From assembly GCA_949358305.1 (NCBI GenBank), contig OX442320.1, forward strand, positions 9,378,259 to 9,442,258: 64,000 nt of DNA, read 5' to 3'. Shown here in pieces: positions 1 to 12,800 of the stretch. Origin of the DNA: Strigamia acuminata (taxonomy: Eukaryota; Arthropoda; Chilopoda; Geophilomorpha; Linotaeniidae). A program made the position numbers and the translations under genes. The notes beneath the pieces are model-generated. The model had not been told where the DNA came from. It ran no database searches and was given only the letters and a program-made list of their open reading frames with translations. Within the stretch, counting starts at the first letter, position 1; every line of letters starts with the position of its first letter.

Positions 1-3000
1 ATCTATAAAATTCCTTCTGTCCACTACGACATTGGCAGAAGCAGTTCTTATTCAACAAAAACTACCGACAGACGACCGCCATTACCAAGTCCTTCAGTAC
101 CAAGAAGGCAACAGTATACGAAACCAGAGATTGCATCACCACGCTCACTAAGTGCCGATGGAGTTCATTCTAAGTATTACGTTGGCCAAATCCAAAGGAC
201 AAGTGGTTCCGAAGGCCAAAGACTAAAGAGATCATTTCTTTCAACGTCGCGAAGCCAGGATTCTTTGTCTGTACCGTCTGTGGAGATTCCGTTGTCGAAA
301 TATTTGGAAGAACGCTCGAAAACGTCGAGTAAAGTCCAATTTTTGGACATTCCTGTACTAGTGCGGTCCCGAAGTGCAGAAACGTTGTCTGAGTACGACG
401 AAGATGAATTGACTTACAAGGCTAGTCTGTATCGTCCGAAGCCGAAACAAATAGAAACCGCAACGTTAAGAATTCGGTCAAGAAGCCCGCTGGAAAGACC
501 ATTTTCAGAGACCAATTTATCTTACATGGTACCTATTCGTCGTAAACAACAGTTACCCGAAGTCGATTTTACTCTTCAAAGACGAAAGAAGGCTTATGAG
601 GAAGATTTTACCGAACTCGAGATAAAACGACCTGTTCGGAGCCGCGATAGAGATACTTCCGATGTATTACCTTTATCGTATCAACCCCAAATGTACAAAA
701 CAACATCGCAGGAGCATTTAGTGTTGCCTCAACGAAGAAGACCACCGCCAGCCACTGTTGTTCGCCAGAAAATTGATGAACCAAAGCGCAAACAATTGGA
801 GGAACCCGCGAGATGTCGAAGTTACGACACTTTGAGTCGTTTGGATGACAATTTGGACACTTCCGATGTTTTTCCGTTATCGTATCGTCCGCGAACACAC
901 AAAACTGACAGCAAGAGAAGCGAAAGCCCAATAAAAAGTCGCGAGATTAAAGAGGAGAAAATGAGAGTGGAGATACAAAGACGACCAAAACGACCTGAAC
1001 CTTCACATCTGACGTTTCCAAGTCCACCGTTGACAAGATCTCGCAGTTCCGAAGGCTTACCGCGAAAAAGTGTCGACATTTCCGACGTTTTTCCGTTATC
1101 GTATCGTCCCCAAATACACAAAACCGACAGCAAGAGAAGCGAAAGCCCAATAAAAAGTCGCGAGATGCAGCAAAGTGCAAAAGAAGACAGAATTAGAGTT
1201 GAGATAACAACACGACCAAAACGACCTGAACCTTCACATCTGACGCTTCCAAGTCCATCGTTGACAAGATCTCGCAGTTCCGAAGGCTTAACGCGACAAA
1301 GTGTCGACACTTCCGACGTATTTCCATTATCATATCGTCCGCAAATGCACAAAACCGACAGCAAGAGAAGCGAAAGCCCAATAAAGAGTCGCGAGATTAA
1401 AGAGGAGAAAATGAGAGTTGAAATACCAAGACGACCAAAACGACCTGAACCTTCAAGTTCCGCCGCACCGTTGTCAAGATCTCGCAGTTCCGACGTCTTA
1501 CCTCGAAGAAATGTCGACACTTCCGACGTGTTTCCATTATCGTACCAGGCACACGCGTACAAGTCGACAATTAAGCCAGATATCTTAACTCCAGAGAGGA
1601 TGATATTCCAAGAAGTAGTTCGGCCTAAAATTGAAACGAGTCGACCCCCGAAATTACCTGATACGAAAATCCGATCGTACGAACGATTTGAGGTTCCCAC
1701 ATCGCGCTCACGAAGTTTGGACGTGAAAACAGAAGCGTCGCAGCTGTTTCCGTTGTCGTACCGACCGTCTTTGCATCGTCCGAAGATCCAAAGCGAAATT
1801 AGCACGACCAAAGTTCAGATCACCGAGGAATTGCGAACTGAAACCAGAGTAGAACAACGTGCAAAAGCGTTGGAAAAGGCAAAACCGGAGGTAAAACGAA
1901 CGACTCGTTTAATATCTTCGGATTTACCTCGTCGGGCGTTTCGTTTTGACGGTGACAAAGACACGTCGGACGTGTTTCCGCTTTTGTATCAACCGCAAAT
2001 TTATCGGCTGAGGACTCGGAGCGACGCCTCGACTAAACTCGACACGAGACCGCGTCGGCGATCGATCGATGTCGAGCCAATTCTTCCGTCGAGTGGACCT
2101 GCTCTTAGAGCCGGACGAGCCAAACTCGAAGAAAGGGAAAAATCATCGATTGAAATGAGAAAACGTCAAGTAACTACACTTCCCACTCCTCTTTCACGTT
2201 CCCAAAGCCACGACGTGTTGAATTTGGATCCAAATTTGTCGAGATATCGTCGTAAAAGAGGCGAAAGTCCGACAACAAAAGCAAGACTGCTTCCGTCGCA
2301 CGAAGACGTGGATGTGGAAACGAGAGTCGAAAAACGTGCGACATATTTATCCAAAACATTGACCAAACCTAAACCGACGCACGTTTCGTTTCCCCTTAAG
2401 AAATCAAGCAGTTTCGACGCAAGAAAATCATCGTTGGACACGTCGAGCGTCTTTCCCCTCGCCTACAAACCTCAAACGCGTCGTCCACCAGTCGCAGCGG
2501 AAGAATTCGACATTGATAGACCGACGTATCGCGGCAGAAGTCCGACAAAACGAGGAACGGGCGCAAAACGTCTCGAGGTTCAACCGATCCCACTCAGACG
2601 TTCGCCGAGCTACGATTTCTCCAAACACGACGCGTCCGACGTCTTGCCGCTGGATTACAGTCCGCTTAACTACAGACCTATTCCTAGAGTTAGAAGCATC
2701 GATGTTCTGCACGGATCCGAAGAGACCGATGTCGTTACGTTGCCACGTCCCAGAGCTTCGACCGTGGACGCGGAGTTCGCTTACACGCGTTCACGTTATC
2801 CGGAACCGAGTGCGGAGTTTAGATTGCGGCGGCGGAGTCCGAGTGCGGAGGATCGGGGCGTGTGGTGGTCGAGTCCGGTCGATTATTCGCGTCTTTACGA
2901 AGAAGAGAGCGTGGAAATGGAGCTGCGAAAAGCAGTTGTCGTGCCGAAGCGATTGTCTAGAGTTCGAGATGCGATGGAAAAGTATTTCCGGTCTCGTAGT

Positions 3001-3840
3001 TTGCCGACGGAATCGTCGGAGAAGGTCGTGGTCGACGAAGTGGACTCGCACAACATTTTCCCGTTGTCGTACATGGCGAGGATTTATCGCGCGAAACGTT
3101 TATTACGGCGGGACAAACCGGATTTACCGCTGCCGTCGGTACAGAACGTCAAATCGGACGCGTCGGAAGCGATTCAGAGACGCAAACAACACGAAGAAGC
3201 GCAGGCGAAGTCGACAGTCCGACGACGTCCACCGAAATGCGAATTTGAAGCGAAAAAATCCGTCCGCGACGCGCCGAGTCCGGAATTTCGTTTACCGCCA
3301 TCCGGGTCTTCCCTCCGACGAGTCGCGAGCGAAATTCACGTGCCGAGACATCTCGGTTCGACGACGGACACGACACGGAGTCGTATGAAGGACACGAGTC
3401 CGTCTTCGCATCATCTTCGACCCGACGCAAGTTTACAACGTTCCAGAAGTTCGGACACGGTTTATTCCCCCACGACACGATCTCTGACCACCACGTCGGC
3501 CTATTGGTCGACCGACAGGATAAGCCGCGACGATTCCACCGCGCTTTCGTTTCAACGACCCCTCGTTCGCGGTCGGATGGACGACAGTTTGTACGGCTTG
3601 AGCGAATTGTCGCTGGATCGACGGATGAGCTTCAACGACGCCGTCGAGAACGTTCGGAGTCTGCAGAGACTGACCACGATGTCCGATATCGAGGATCTGC
3701 CGGAATTCGAGGTCTACGACAGTCTGAGGACGGATAAATCGGACTCGGAGATATCGAGGAAAATATTCGGGAGGAGTTTTCGAGGCGTCTCGTCGATTCT
3801 CGCGATCCCGAGAAGAGTGAGCGAGCGGTTCCGGCTCGGT
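1..3840 (+). other. Disordered N-terminal region of the MLCK gene with ~73-residue repeats
   Basis: About 1,280 codons of one exon rich in Arg, Ser, Pro and Lys, with no recognisable fold. A motif close to DTSDVFPLSYRPQ recurs about ten times, starting near residues 218, 286, 359, 436, 506, 579, 654, 813, 877 and 1015, counted from the window edge. Spacing is 64-77 residues, or about twice that where a copy has decayed. Between copies lie SRSRSSE/D-L blocks and KRPEP segments. The three copies at nt 856-1520 are also nearly identical as DNA, which points to recent tandem duplication. I know no named domain with this motif. A role as a disordered binding spacer is inference. Confidence 0.75.
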
Positions 3841-6800
3841 GGCGGTCGGGAATGTCGGCCGACGTTTGTCACCCGGCTGAAGAACGTGACGACCAATGTC
3901 GGCGTCGGAGTGAAGTTAATGTGCAGCGTGATCGGGCAGCCGACACCGAGAATCCGCTGGTTGAAAGATGGCGTCGAAGTCGGTCATCGGTCGGGAGTTT
4001 ATGATCTTGTAAGTAGGCCTATTTTGGTGTTTCAGTCTTTTCTTTCGCTCAATACACGAACAACATGCAAAAACAATCGCTAACAATCATCTTCTGCTTT
4101 TCCTGCTCTTTCTTTCATTCGGAGTCCTCGTTTTGAATTTTTGTGTGTGTTTATTTGTTTGTATTTGAATGGGATTGAATTGAATTTGCAGAATGAAAAT
4201 GGAGTTTGCACTCTTCAGTTGACGAAGCCTAAATTGCAGGATAGTGGTGAATATAAGTGTGTTGCAAGTAATATGCACGGGGAAGATGCAACGTCTGCAA
4301 GATTGGTCGTTAAGCCGGGTAAATAAAATGGGAAAAATAAAAATTGAGTGTTTTTATATTTTAATTTTAATCGAAGATGATAAAAAGTCGCCGGTTTTGA
4401 GTAAATCGTCGACAATCATCGTTGGATTCGAGGGCGAAAATGTTACATTGACGTGCACCATGATTGGGAGACCATTACCTGTTGTCACGTGGTAAGTTTC
4501 ATTATTATTATTTATTGTTTACACTTCGAAGTTTGAAAATTGAGTTATTTTTATTTTCGTGAGTGAAAATTCTTGGCGTAACGAAAAAAAGTGTAAATTT
4601 GTGTCTTGGCTCGGACGCAAAAACATAAAAATTTATTATGTGCTTTCAAGGTTCAAAGATGGCGTGCCCATAGGAAGACGTGCTGCCGCTCGTGCGGTAG
4701 CCACTGTGAATCTCAAAGGGACTTGTCAACTGGTCATTCACGGGGCCACGATGGAGGATAATGGTCAATACACTTGCGTGGCTGAGAACGCCCTCGGTCA
4801 AGATGAAGTAACGACAACGGTCGATATTAAAAGTTAGTACAAATTGTATATAATTTTTTAATTAAATACTCCTTATTAAATAACAATTTTCTTCAATCGC
4901 AAATGTAAATCGCAATTAATTAATTGTGTTTTTTAACGACAAAGTGTGACCCGATTTTGAACATCTAGATTTTCCGTGTCCAAAAAGGGCGAACCACGAG
5001 AGCTGCCAACTAGGTTTTAAAATAACTTTAACTCGCTCGAGTGTGCTCTTAGATTACTTAGACATTTGCTGAATGCGACATTTCTCTTCGCACCATTCCC
5101 AACCTAGTGCCAATGACATTGAAGCTGAATTTCCGCAACCAAAATAAATTGCCAAATTTTTATTTTTATTTTTATTTTTTTTTAAATCAGGAAAAAATTC
5201 AAAGTCAAACATAGCTGATTACCTGCCACCGAAAAACTACGGATCCGTGAAAGAAAGTCCGATTTTTCTGACACATCTGATGGACAAAATCATCCTGCTG
5301 GGAAGCACAGTGGTCTTGCATTGCGAAGTGACGGCCAACCCTAAACCAGACGTTGCTTGGTTGCACAACGGATCCGAACTGCATCAAAGCGAACACATCA
5401 GAATTTCGATTCTCGGATGTCTGCAAACACTCACCATTTGCGACGTGTCGTATTCCGACCTCGGCATTTACTCCTGCAGAGCGTCCAACACTTTTGGAGT
5501 CGCGCATTCGACGTCGTGTCTCACTTTCGGCTTGAAAGATGAAGACGTCGAGTTCGGTGTTGGCGCCATGTTCATCGCTAAACCAACCGCCGCTGTCAGC
5601 ATCGAGAAAAGCGGAGATTTGGTGCTGTCGGTCGAAGTCGAAGGCGAACCCAAACCGAAAGGTAACGAAATAAGTAACATCATTTATTTGTTATTCATAC
5701 AATTAATATTTTGCTTCATAATTTTGTGTTAGTTACTTGGTTGAAGAGTGCGCGCGACATCTCGACGTCGGTTCGGGCGTTCAAGGACGTGCAGGGAAGC
5801 ACGCACAAATTGGTCATTCGGAATGCAATGCTCGCGGATGCCGGGGAGTACACGGTGGAAACCAGCAATGCTTTTGGCAGGGATAGTGCGAGGTTCATGG
5901 TGGACGTGACACCTGGAGCCAAATCGTGGGTTTAAATCGATCAAAGTGTTGTTTTTTGTTTGTGTTCATTTTAATTTTGTAAATTTAGGGATGACAGAAT
6001 TTATGATTATAGAAAAACTGTTGATATTTTATCGCAACTTCAGTATTACAGGCAAACTGCGAAGTCCACAAAAGGTTGGGAGTAATTGAATTTAAATGGA
6101 AATAAAAATCGAATAATTTTGTTTTATTGCAGAATTACCCGGGCCAATAGCTGGCGAGCCACAAATAATCGAAATCGGCCGCAATTGGGTGACACTTTTG
6201 TGGCCGCGTCCGAATTACGACGGCGGAAGTTCGTTATTAGCGTACAGAATCGAAGCTAGAGAAATCATGAATGGTTTGTGGGAGGAAGTTGGACTTTCTC
6301 CCATCACTATTTGCGATGTGTACAATTTAAAAGCCGACTGGTAACCAAACACGAAGAAAAATCAAGAAAAATTAAATTAATTTTAATTTTTTTTTTTTTC
6401 CGAAAAGCGAGTACGAATTCCGAGTGTCGGCGCGAAATAAACTCGGATGGGGCGAACCCATTTGCACGAGCACGCCGATCAAAATCATGCGGAGGCCACA
6501 CCTGCCTCACTTTGAAAGGCTGTTACCTTCGAACGTCAAGTCACACGTCGGATCCGAAGTGATTTTGAGTTGCACCGTATGTATTTTCGCGGTAATTTAT
6601 GAATTACACGGGCGTTGTCGACGTTGTTTGCATTTTTCAAGATCACGGGATACCCGGATCCGGAAATCAGATGGTTTAAAGACGACTGTAACGTGGCTTT
6701 GTTGCCCGACTCGAGACACGGGTTCACGTACGACGGGTTCACGGCGTCGTTGATCATCAGAGACGTCCATTTTGACGACAGCGGAGAATACATTTGCGAA

Positions 6801-9800
6801 GCGAGCAACTTGGGAGGACGATTGACCACGTTCACTCGTCTGTTGGTTGTGGAGACAAAGGGTAAAGGGGGTCCCAAAAGGGTTTATCTGTTTTAAAGGG
6901 ACAGGTAAAAGTATATATTCATTTTTTTGTGTTTTGTTTTGTTTTGTTTTGTTGTGCCGTGTCGCTTTATTACGAAATTGAAGAGTTAATTTCATCGTGT
7001 TGGGTCTGTAATTAAGTTGTCAAAGCGAGATTTCGATGAGATTAGAAATGTATAAAGTATTTATAACGCGATGCAGTTAAACTCTTCACGGTTTTCTATC
7101 GCTTCAGTTGCCGCGTGGTGAAAAACGGAGAAAAAAATGTGTTTTTGTGTTTTTTTGTAGTTTGGTTTGGCTTTTTGGAGTTTGTTTTCATCACCCGGCG
7201 GGTTTTAATTGCTTTGTTTTATCGCTATAAGTAGAAGATGTAGAGGAAGTTGCGGGGAAGTATTACGGGAATAGCTCGCAAACGATTTACATCGATCAAC
7301 CCGCATCCATGAAACCAGAATTCGCGATGAAGTTGAAGGATAGGAGGGTAAAGAGTGGGAATTTGATTCGATTTAGCTGTCAAGCTACTGGAATTCCTCA
7401 ACCGACGATCGCCTGGTACATAAACGATCTGCTCGTCACCTCGACAGGTAAAAAAAATACCATAATTGTAATTTATTTTATTTATAAATTTTTATTTGGT
7501 TTAGATAATTGCATCGTGTTTAAAGATGGGGATTTCTACACGTTAGAAGTTCCGCGAGCGAGTCGAGACGACGCCGGAGAGTACGTAGCTGTGGCTAGAA
7601 ACGATCACGGGATTGCAACGAGTAAATGTCGACTCGAAGTTGAAGGTAGAACGAATCCAACGAATCGAAATGACATTTTTTTTATCATTAAAACTCGTTT
7701 TACAGCCGGTCAAGCGGATTTAGTGTTCGCCAAACACCTCGAGAACAAAAGTGTACGTCAGGGAAGTGCGGTCACCTTAGATGGGGTCATCTTCTGTAAT
7801 GGCACGTCAAACATGACGTGGTATGTTGATTAATTAAATTTTCAAGCGTTTGGTAATTTAATTTAATGATTTTTTAGGCACAAAGATGGCCAGGCTGTGA
7901 TCGACGATCGGCGCCACAGTTTGAGACGGAATCACGACGGACGTTGCGCGCTGACCATTTCCGACGCTCGGTTGGAGGATTCGGGGATTTATGTGGTCAG
8001 TGTGAGCGGCGGAGGTGGATCGGTGGCCTCGAGTAGTGCAAGTTTGAACGTCGTGGCCGGTGAGTGGCGTTTTAAATGCTGATTACAGTTATTAAATCTT
8101 CAGTGATATTGTGATTCATCATGTGACTGCGGCTATTTTCAATCCGACTTGATTCTCTTTTATTGAGGTTGGAGTTGGACCCGTTTTAATATTAAGGTCA
8201 TTGCCTTATACGGGCATCGCGTTTCTTTAACTTGTTAATTTATTTTTTTTTATTTTTTTATTTTAATAACTAAAAGCGAAACCTTTGAACTCGATTTTGA
8301 CGTTTCGTTTTAGGAACATCTCGCAACGACGGTTTGAGGAGGTCAACTTCGAGGGATTACGAGGAACCGTTGACCTCTCGGTATTCGGTGTAAGTGAGGT
8401 TGATTTTTTTGATTTTTTTTTTTAGAAAAATAAAATAATGGGTTTTTGTTTTTTTTTAATTTATTTTTGACAAGAATATAATTGATTATTCTGCTCTACT
8501 AAATGGATCCTCGATTCGGGTGGATGGATTTTGATTTTTTTTTTGGTTGCAGACACTCTTTGGTGCCGATTTTCATGAAAAAACCGAGGTCCACCGAAGC
8601 GGTTGAGGGCGATGCTGTTGAATTACTGTGCGAAGTGACCGGGGATCCTAAACCGGAAGTGCTGTGGTTGAGAGATGGACTCGGGGTTAGTTGGTTTTCA
8701 TTTTGTTTGATCTGTTTCGGGGCTGTGAGCGAAATAAAGGCTAATAATTCTTCGGGGAGACAGCGTAATTCGTTTAATTTGTGGTCGAGGGCCTAATTGG
8801 CGTTTGGAAATGAGTGTTCGGTGCTGGGAGGAATTTTGGCGAGATAAAAGTCTAACGAAAAATTATAGAAATAAAAAAAAAAAATGAATAAAATTGTGGG
8901 CAATTTTTCTTGAAAGATTTAAGTTTTGGCTAGAGGGAATTGAATGATTTGCTACGCAGAATTCTCGAGGTTTCGGACGTGATAACCGAACAAAATAGAG
9001 GAAATTGAGTTGTTTTGCTTATGATTGATAACTTGAAAAATTGAAATATTAAAAAAATTAAAAAAAATTTTATTTATGTTTTGGTTTGGAATTTAATTAA
9101 GTTTAAATCAAATAATTTAAATTCAAGTGATGAACGTCATTATGCAAACATCCAAAGATATATTAACCCTTTTTTTATATAAAATATGAGTAAAAAATTA
9201 ATATTTCGAGACGTGCGGAGATGTTTAAGTTCTCCTCGAGTCTTTTGGCCTCGATTTCGCGTGGGATATACGTTTAACAGCTCGTAATTTACATTTTCGC
9301 AATCATAACTAGCCGAGAGATGTTAAATAACATCAATACGAGGTAGCAAACGGGTGACAGAACACGAAATTCAAAGCACTCGAAGGAGTTTTCCGTTTTA
9401 AATGTGTGCTGGGAATATATTATTTTTACTCGACAGGAAAATTGTGCGAAGTTGTCACCTAAAGCGAGTTTTAAACGCGGAATTAATTTATTGGCTCGGT
9501 TTTAATTTTAATTCCTGGTCTGAGGGAAAATGGTGTAAATTAATCGCTCTACCCTGGAATTAATGGAAAAAAATGCATGATTTAAATTAGAATTGCTCTT
9601 ATTTCGTTTTTGTTTCTTTAATATTTTATGTTTTGCTTTGAAATTACGTGGAAATCATCTTTATACATTGTGACATTTGAGATGTGCTCTAAATATTTTT
9701 TTTTGTTAATTTGAGATGCATTATTCCACCTAATTTCGAAGAGGATCTCATGAAAATTTATTAATTCGTTGTGATGTTAATAGGAGAGGAAAAAATATTT

Positions 9801-12800
9801 TTTATTTAAATTTTTTTTATTTATTAAGTGATTTTATTTAGGGGAAAAATTTTGTTGTGGTCATTTTAAAGCAAATTAAGAGTGTTTCATCGGATTCTGT
9901 GATAAGAATAAATTTAAGATAAGGAAGAAAGAGTTTTTTTTTGTTTTATTTATTCCAAGACCCACCCTGGAATTTGTATAGCTAAATTAAACGCTTGATT
10001 TATTTTATTTTAATTTTTATAATAGTAAATTCGTAATAGAATTGAAATTAAATATTTTTTATTTATTTTTTTTAACGAATTAAAAATGGTGGGTGATCTT
10101 CAATTACACGGAGAAACAATTTTAAATAAATTCAGTAGCAAGGTTTCTTGATTCAATTAATTTTTTTTTTCGTTGTTAAATTTAACTAATATCGTTAAAC
10201 CCTCTTTCCCCCTTGTATTGCTCCTTATGGTGCGTTGATTTAATAAATAAATAAATAAATTAAGCCTGCAAAGTCAATTGCGAGGTTCGGTTGAGAGCGA
10301 AATCGGTCACACCCCTCCAACTAAGTGAAAGTCACAAAATGGACCGATCCGGGCTTGTGTATGGTCATTTTACCCAAGTGGTGCTTTGCGCTCAACTCGA
10401 ACATCACAAGTTCCACTTGACTTCACATCACAGCATCCCACTAGAAAACCCATCAATACGACTTACCATTAACGCCTACGAACCCAGTAAGTAGAAAAAA
10501 AATCCAAACCAAAAAAAAAATACAATTTATAATTTATAATAACAAATAATCGAACTTAAAACCACAAATTTTTATTTATTTTAAATATTTAATGAAAAAC
10601 ATGTTTGAGTTCGCATCACTTTTCAGGTCAAACACTATTTTTCTAATTGTTACAAACGAAATAATTGTCCCATTGTTCTACCGTGAGTTACTTATGCTAT
10701 AGTAGTATATATTACACTAACAACTTCCTGTAACCTCCTTAAATATTTGTTTAAAAAAAAATTAAGGGTTTTGGAGAAATTTCTTTAAAAGGAGAAAAAT
10801 GATAGTGTTACACTTAAGCCTTTTTTTCGCAACGTGCAAAAAGGCTGGTGCCGCAATTCCTGGGCCAAGACTTAGCTAGAGGCTGCATTAAAATGCATTT
10901 ACTGTTGAAAACCATTCGGATTTCGGATGAATAGTTTGTTGTTTTTGTTTGCGCACAAAAGAAGTGGTTTTCGCAGGCGTGCGCATTGTGTTGTGGTGAC
11001 AAACGAGTGTCAGTGTCACTGTCACATCATTAATCTAATCATGCGATTACGAAATTCCACAGATTTTCGAATAAGGTTACAGCGGCGCAAATTACAGGTA
11101 TTAGAATAAAAAATAAATATATAAAAATGATAAATTGTTTTTTTTTTTTTATAAAATCGCTTCTCGATTCTCAATTACAATCAAATGAGTTCATTAAGCT
11201 GAGTGATTTTTCATCTTTCTTTTTTGTTTTCGTCGTTGATTTATCACCGCTGCCTCATTTGTCAAAATAGACGAAATGTGCATTTAATTTATGAAATCTG
11301 CATAAAACAGGTGTAAATTAATTGTAAATATGTTTGTGGATAATTAAAAACGTGCGAGCAAACAACGTTTTTGTTATTTTCGTAAATAAATCAATATTTG
11401 AGGGTTTAAAAAGACACATATGGAAGTAGGTCAATTATTGTTGTGTTTTTTGCTGTTTAAAGTGAAAGGGGAGAAGGTAAATGAGTTTGGGATGATTTAA
11501 TGTGGGTTGGGTGAGTTTTAATTTATTCCGGTCACGTTTTTGGTTAGTAAATATCTCGTTTTTTACCCCCACCTGGGTTTGCTCGATTTATTGCCCCGTG
11601 TTTAACGAATGGAAGGAATAAAAGATTACGAAATGAAAATGTTGGATTCCGATCCGATGACGGCTTGTTCTTTGACGGGTTTTGTTCTTTTGTTTGACTG
11701 CGTTGTAAGTCAGGTTAATTTGACAGGAAAAATGCGAAATGCGCAGTTGTAAAATGTTTCGTAACGGGGTGACTGAAATTGTTTTTGTTTTCGAACAAAG
11801 GCCAATGAACTGTCGTGTCTGTCAACAGTTCTTTCATGTGAAATGATTGAAAATATTTTGTTCATGAAGTATAGTTGTTGACCTGTTTTTTTTTTTAAAA
11901 TTATTTTGACGTTTTTGAGGGTTTTTTCACTTGTTTTTTATTTTTTTTTTATATTTTTTTAAATTTATGGAAGAATTTGTTATTTTTTTAAATTGCAGGA
12001 AAATATTTAGAATTTTTTGGATTTTTTTTCCTATTTTATGGAAGTTTATGAATTTGTTGACATCTTTATTTTTATTTTTTTGGGTTAAGCAAAGTTGGGT
12101 TTTACTTCGCTGCTGTTCTCATTGACGCACGCACGCATTTGTTTAGCTCCAGCATGCAACGATGAGTAAACAAGAGGCAATCGCTGTGCGTCGTTTTTCA
12201 CTACCGCCCTCGCGCGACAATTTTTAAAACTTTTTAAAATGTTAAAATAATAACAATTTTTCTTTTTTCAATTTTTCTTCTTCCCAGTTCGAATACCAGC
12301 GCAATCCCGAACGTTTTCTCCGACTCGGCGACGGCCCGTTATACCGCCTGGAAATTCCCTTCGTTTCAATCGACGACACCGGCGCTTATTACGTAATCGC
12401 TCACAATTGCCATGGAGAAGCGAAAGCCATAATATCTTTACAAGTTTCCGCCACAGGTAAAACTAACACGCATCGACCGAAAAAAAAACAAAAAAAAAAA
12501 ACGAATTTTTTTATTTAATTTTAATTTTATCTTCAGGTCAAGGCAAAGAACACTCCATGTCTTCGAGGCATCCGATGACTGTTGGGTAAATAAACTCTTT
12601 CTTTTAAAATCACTTTTTAACGACGATATAAAACGCATTAACGGTCATTTCAGGAAAGTGGCCACACGACCAAACTTCGTGCGTCCGCTGCAAAACGTGA
12701 AATGCAAAGAACAAGACTCGGTGATTTTCGAGTGCGAAGTGCACGCGTCGCCGCTACCCGAAGTCAGATGGGAACGTGAGGGTCACGTGATTCACAATTC

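Noticed and set aside
2513-3388. 291-codon ORF on + overlapping MLCK exon 1 in another frame
   Set aside because: It is a shadow frame of a long Arg/Ser-rich exon. The repeats and downstream splicing support frame 1.
5925-5989. Apparent one-base frame problem between two MLCK exons
   Set aside because: Using the GTGGGT donor at 5926 instead of the GTTTAA donor at 5930 puts both exons in phase, so there is no frameshift.
10291-10494. 67-codon ORF with GHFTQVV, like a CAP-domain motif
   Set aside because: The expected Trp after the motif is Leu, no other CAP motif is present, and the ORF lies inside an intron.
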